Source of the DNA: Pyrodictiaceae archaeon
Lineage (GTDB): Archaea > Thermoproteota > Thermoprotei_A > Sulfolobales > Pyrodictiaceae
NCBI GenBank assembly: GCA_027046105.1
Contig: JALTZQ010000042.1
Location: 1-5,631, forward strand
Length of the DNA: 5,631 bases
Direction: 5' to 3'
Below, piece by piece: positions 4,366-5,631 of the stretch. Under the pieces are notes generated by a model. That model made no database searches and was not told the DNA's origin. It was given only the letters and a program-made list of their open reading frames with translations. Numbering within the stretch: position 1 is the stretch's first letter; each line of letters starts with the position of its first letter. Both the position numbers and the translations under genes were made by a program.

Positions 4366-4827
4366 GTTTCTAGAGTAGAAGCCCGAAAAGTAGTACAGGC
4401 AAGGGATGAGACACCTGGGACGCCAGAAGTGAGTATAAGCATTGCGAGGGCGGTTGACAGCATACTGGACATACTAAACAACATACCCCCAGCCTACAGG
4501 CTAGAAGTACTCAGACAGGTAGAAGCGAAAGTTAAGGTGTCTAAGGAGGACACACTTATAAGGAAAGTTATCCGCGTCAGCCGTTCATTTAAGATATCGT
4601 TACCACGTAAATATGCGGAACCTGAAGGCTCTTACGTCATTCAAGTTGAGAATGGACGGCTTATTTACGTGCCTAAAGATAAAGGTGATGTCAAAGTGCG
4701 TAACGATAAGAGCTCAAGGGTAGTTGTCATTCCTTTGCCCAAGTGGGCTTATGAGGCAATCGGCATGCCAGCATTCGTCCATGTACGCATAGAGGATGGT
4801 AGTATCATTATTGAGCCTGCCAGGTAG
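4363..4827 (+). CDS. double AbrB-like (swapped-hairpin) DNA-binding protein, paralog 2
   Basis: The gene encodes 154 residues, exactly the length of its upstream paralog, and has the same layout. The N-terminus is MVSRVEARKVV. A helical segment at 22-58 ends VLRQVEAKVK. The first AbrB-like hairpin is at 65-104: LIRKVIRVSRSFKISLPRKY, then AEPEGSYVIQVENGRLIYVP. The second is at 110-154: VVVIPLPKWAYEAIG, MPAFVHVRIEDGS, IIIEPAR. Here both hairpins fit the AbrB pattern well, so this copy shows what the diverged first hairpin of paralog 1 once was. The gap to paralog 1 is 58 nt. No clear TATA box is visible, so read-through from upstream is likely. A TTG at 4351 in the same frame would add LGDC-type residues also readable before paralog 1, but ATG fits both copies better. 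The two proteins could form homo- or heterodimers. Confidence 0.87.
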   Translation: MVSRVEARKVVQARDETPGTPEVSISIARAVDSILDILNNIPPAYRLEVLRQVEAKVKVSKEDTLIRKVIRVSRSFKISLPRKYAEPEGSYVIQVENGRLIYVPKDKGDVKVRNDKSSRVVVIPLPKWAYEAIGMPAFVHVRIEDGSIIIEPAR

Positions 4828-4910
4828 GCGGGGCAGGCTTTGAATCGTAGATGGCTAGATAAGGCTCTACCCTCCCTAGTACTTCGCTGGTCTTTGGCTA
4901 TTCCTTGTAT

Positions 4911-5050
4911 GGCCTGACCTCCTCCCCGCTCGAAGGGGCAAGGGTTCTCCTTCGGTTCATCGGTTTGAGGGCGGGGAGGCCTCACCCATCGCCCCTGGTC
5001 TTGGGGGCAGTGCTGCCATTGATCCATGCTCTGGCTTTACTGGCCGTTAT
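4911..5050 (-). mobile_element. relic of an IS605/IS1341-type tnpB 3' end with right-end hairpin (copy 2)
   Basis: On the minus strand a short TnpB-like tail, SKARAWINGSTAPKTRGDG, ends at TGA 4982-4984. Its AATGGCAGC(A/G)CTGC bases match the tail of relic 1 in the same orientation. The following 70 nt contain CCTCCCCGCC, then GAGAACCCTTGCCCCTTCGA, then GCGGGGAGGAGGTCAG. This is the classic form of an IS605-family right end, a GAGAAxCCC...GGGGAGGAGGTCA hairpin. No tnpB body is present: the tail starts where the TcmP-like gene ends. In a live element this stretch would be the omega-RNA scaffold, with the guide read from the bases just beyond it (about 4912 downwards on the minus strand). The identification comes from motif pattern, without a database search. 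Confidence 0.5.
4921..4979. repeat. 9-bp inverted repeat enclosing an inner hairpin (right end of tnpB relic 2)
   Basis: CCTCCCCGC (4921-4929) is perfectly complementary to GCGGGGAGG (4971-4979). An alternative inner pairing joins CCCC (4924-4927) to GGGG (4935-4938) over GCTCGAA. The two pairings exclude each other, as is common in IS605-type ends. Confidence 0.75.
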
Positions 5051-5631
5051 TCCTCCTTTCGGTCCCACTTTGCTTTCTCTATAAACGCTAGAAGGTCATA
5101 ACTCGCCCCACCTATACTGTCTAGTAACAGCCTCCTTGCCTCATCACTCATAAATTCTCTCGCATATTCTGCCAGGATTGCTGGAAGTCTAACTGGTACA
5201 TTCTCCACAGCCTCTCTTACGTGGTTAATTGGAGACCTTATACCTCTCCCTGTTGACACTATCAGCAGATGATACTCAGGCCTTCGTAAACGCCCTTTAA
5301 CCTCTACAAGCTCGACAACAGGCTTAATCTGTGCTTCTTTCGGTAACACATTACTTTTAGACGCATAGACCACGTCTCTTATGCAGCTAACTATCTTATA
5401 CACTTGCCTCCGTACATCTTGCATGTCATGCTTTACAAGCACATGACATTCCGGAGGAAGAAAGTCTAAAAGCTTTCCATGTCCATCGGCATCTGGGTTG
5501 AGATTACGCTGTATCCCATGCCGTGTAGGTATTAACATTATAAAGTCTATTTTTGGAGCTATTAGCTGCTTCCATGTCTCATAGGGTACTTCGAAGCCCT
5601 CTGGATCGAGAAATACCAACATGTATGCTTG
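5047..5631 (-). CDS. tcmP: three-Cys-motif partner protein (TcmP)-like, C-terminal part, cut by the window edge
   Basis: The frame ends at TAA 5047 and is open to the right edge, giving 194 visible residues. An ATG at 5622 exists, but FLDPEGFEVPYETW right after it is an internal motif of the family, and the three codons before it (Gln-Ala-Tyr) are also open. The true start therefore lies outside. TcmP-like proteins carry a similar '(F/V)xDP-x-G-(F/L)-(E/D)' strand followed by an 'LxxFPT-x-HG-x-(R/N)RN' strand. Here these are FLDPEGFEVP and FIMLIPTRHGIQRN (visible residues 27-40 from the Met). A later YHLLIVSTGRG strand also fits. TcmP genes usually sit beside a gene for the three-Cys-motif (phage Gp37/Gp68-like, DUF5131) protein, which would be to the right if present. 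Its biochemical role is not established. The gene stops exactly at tnpB relic 2. The assignment is from motif memory. Confidence 0.55.
   Translation of the reverse strand, partial: QAYMLVFLDPEGFEVPYETWKQLIAPKIDFIMLIPTRHGIQRNLNPDADGHGKLLDFLPPECHVLVKHDMQDVRRQVYKIVSCIRDVVYASKSNVLPKEAQIKPVVELVEVKGRLRRPEYHLLIVSTGRGIRSPINHVREAVENVPVRLPAILAEYAREFMSDEARRLLLDSIGGASYDLLAFIEKAKWDRKEE

Noticed and set aside
3665..4484. Minus-strand open frames opposite the tRNA and AbrB-like genes
   Set aside because: They are shadows of well-supported features. The first translates the complement of the tRNA.
4749..5027. 92-codon minus-strand frame starting MDQWQHC
   Set aside because: It runs through the right-end hairpin of tnpB relic 2 and into the antisense of AbrB-like gene 2. 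The TnpB-like tail is in a different frame.

Overview
The window looks like a stretch of genome from a hyperthermophilic crenarchaeon (Thermoproteota). The evidence is a short archaeal CRISPR repeat ending in a GTTGAAAG handle, a very GC-rich tRNA-Thr next to protein genes of ordinary base composition, archaeal TATA boxes about 25 nt upstream of leaderless starts, AGG/AGA/ATA-rich codon use, a VapBC pair, and archaeal double-AbrB proteins. A Pyrodictiaceae-like host would fit, but that is a guess. The whole window reads as accessory DNA: defence and addiction genes, transposon relics and decayed genes.

Layout. 1-449: the right part of a CRISPR array, seven identical 25-nt repeats and six complete spacers, entering from the left edge and transcribed rightwards. 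A decayed copy of the repeat may lie at 491-515. After it come a weak 40-codon ORF and a T-rich tract (667-676) that could end the array transcript. 675-911 (minus): a fragment resembling the C-terminal end of an amidohydrolase or M19-type dipeptidase. 940-1573 (minus): a VapBC toxin-antitoxin operon with its own TATA box. 1686-2094 (plus): two adjacent small membrane-protein genes, divergent from vapBC. 2136-2826 (minus): a heavily frameshifted pseudogene of about 230 codons. A long start-less open frame on the opposite strand ends at 2967. 2988-3240 (minus): the relic of the 3' end of an IS605/IS1341-type tnpB gene with its right-end hairpins. 3203-3589 (minus): an unrecognised 128-residue protein whose tail runs into that relic.

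3721-3798 is an intact, intron-less tRNA-Thr(GGU) with an encoded CCA. It is followed on the same strand by two tandem paralogous 154-residue double-AbrB proteins (3840-4304 and 4363-4827). Both carry the same GGGGGATTG-type leader before the ATG. 4911-5050 (minus) holds a second tnpB 3'-end/right-end relic in the same orientation as the first. 5047-5631 (minus) is the C-terminal part of a protein resembling TcmP, the three-Cys-motif partner protein, cut off by the window edge.

No cas genes, integrase or complete transposase are present. The features most worth following up are the two solitary tnpB 3' ends, which look like omega-RNA (TnpB guide RNA) scaffolds without a nuclease and each abut the 3' end of an unrelated gene; the duplicated double-AbrB pair with its conserved leader downstream of a tRNA gene; and the apparent antisense-to-coding bias of the CRISPR spacers.
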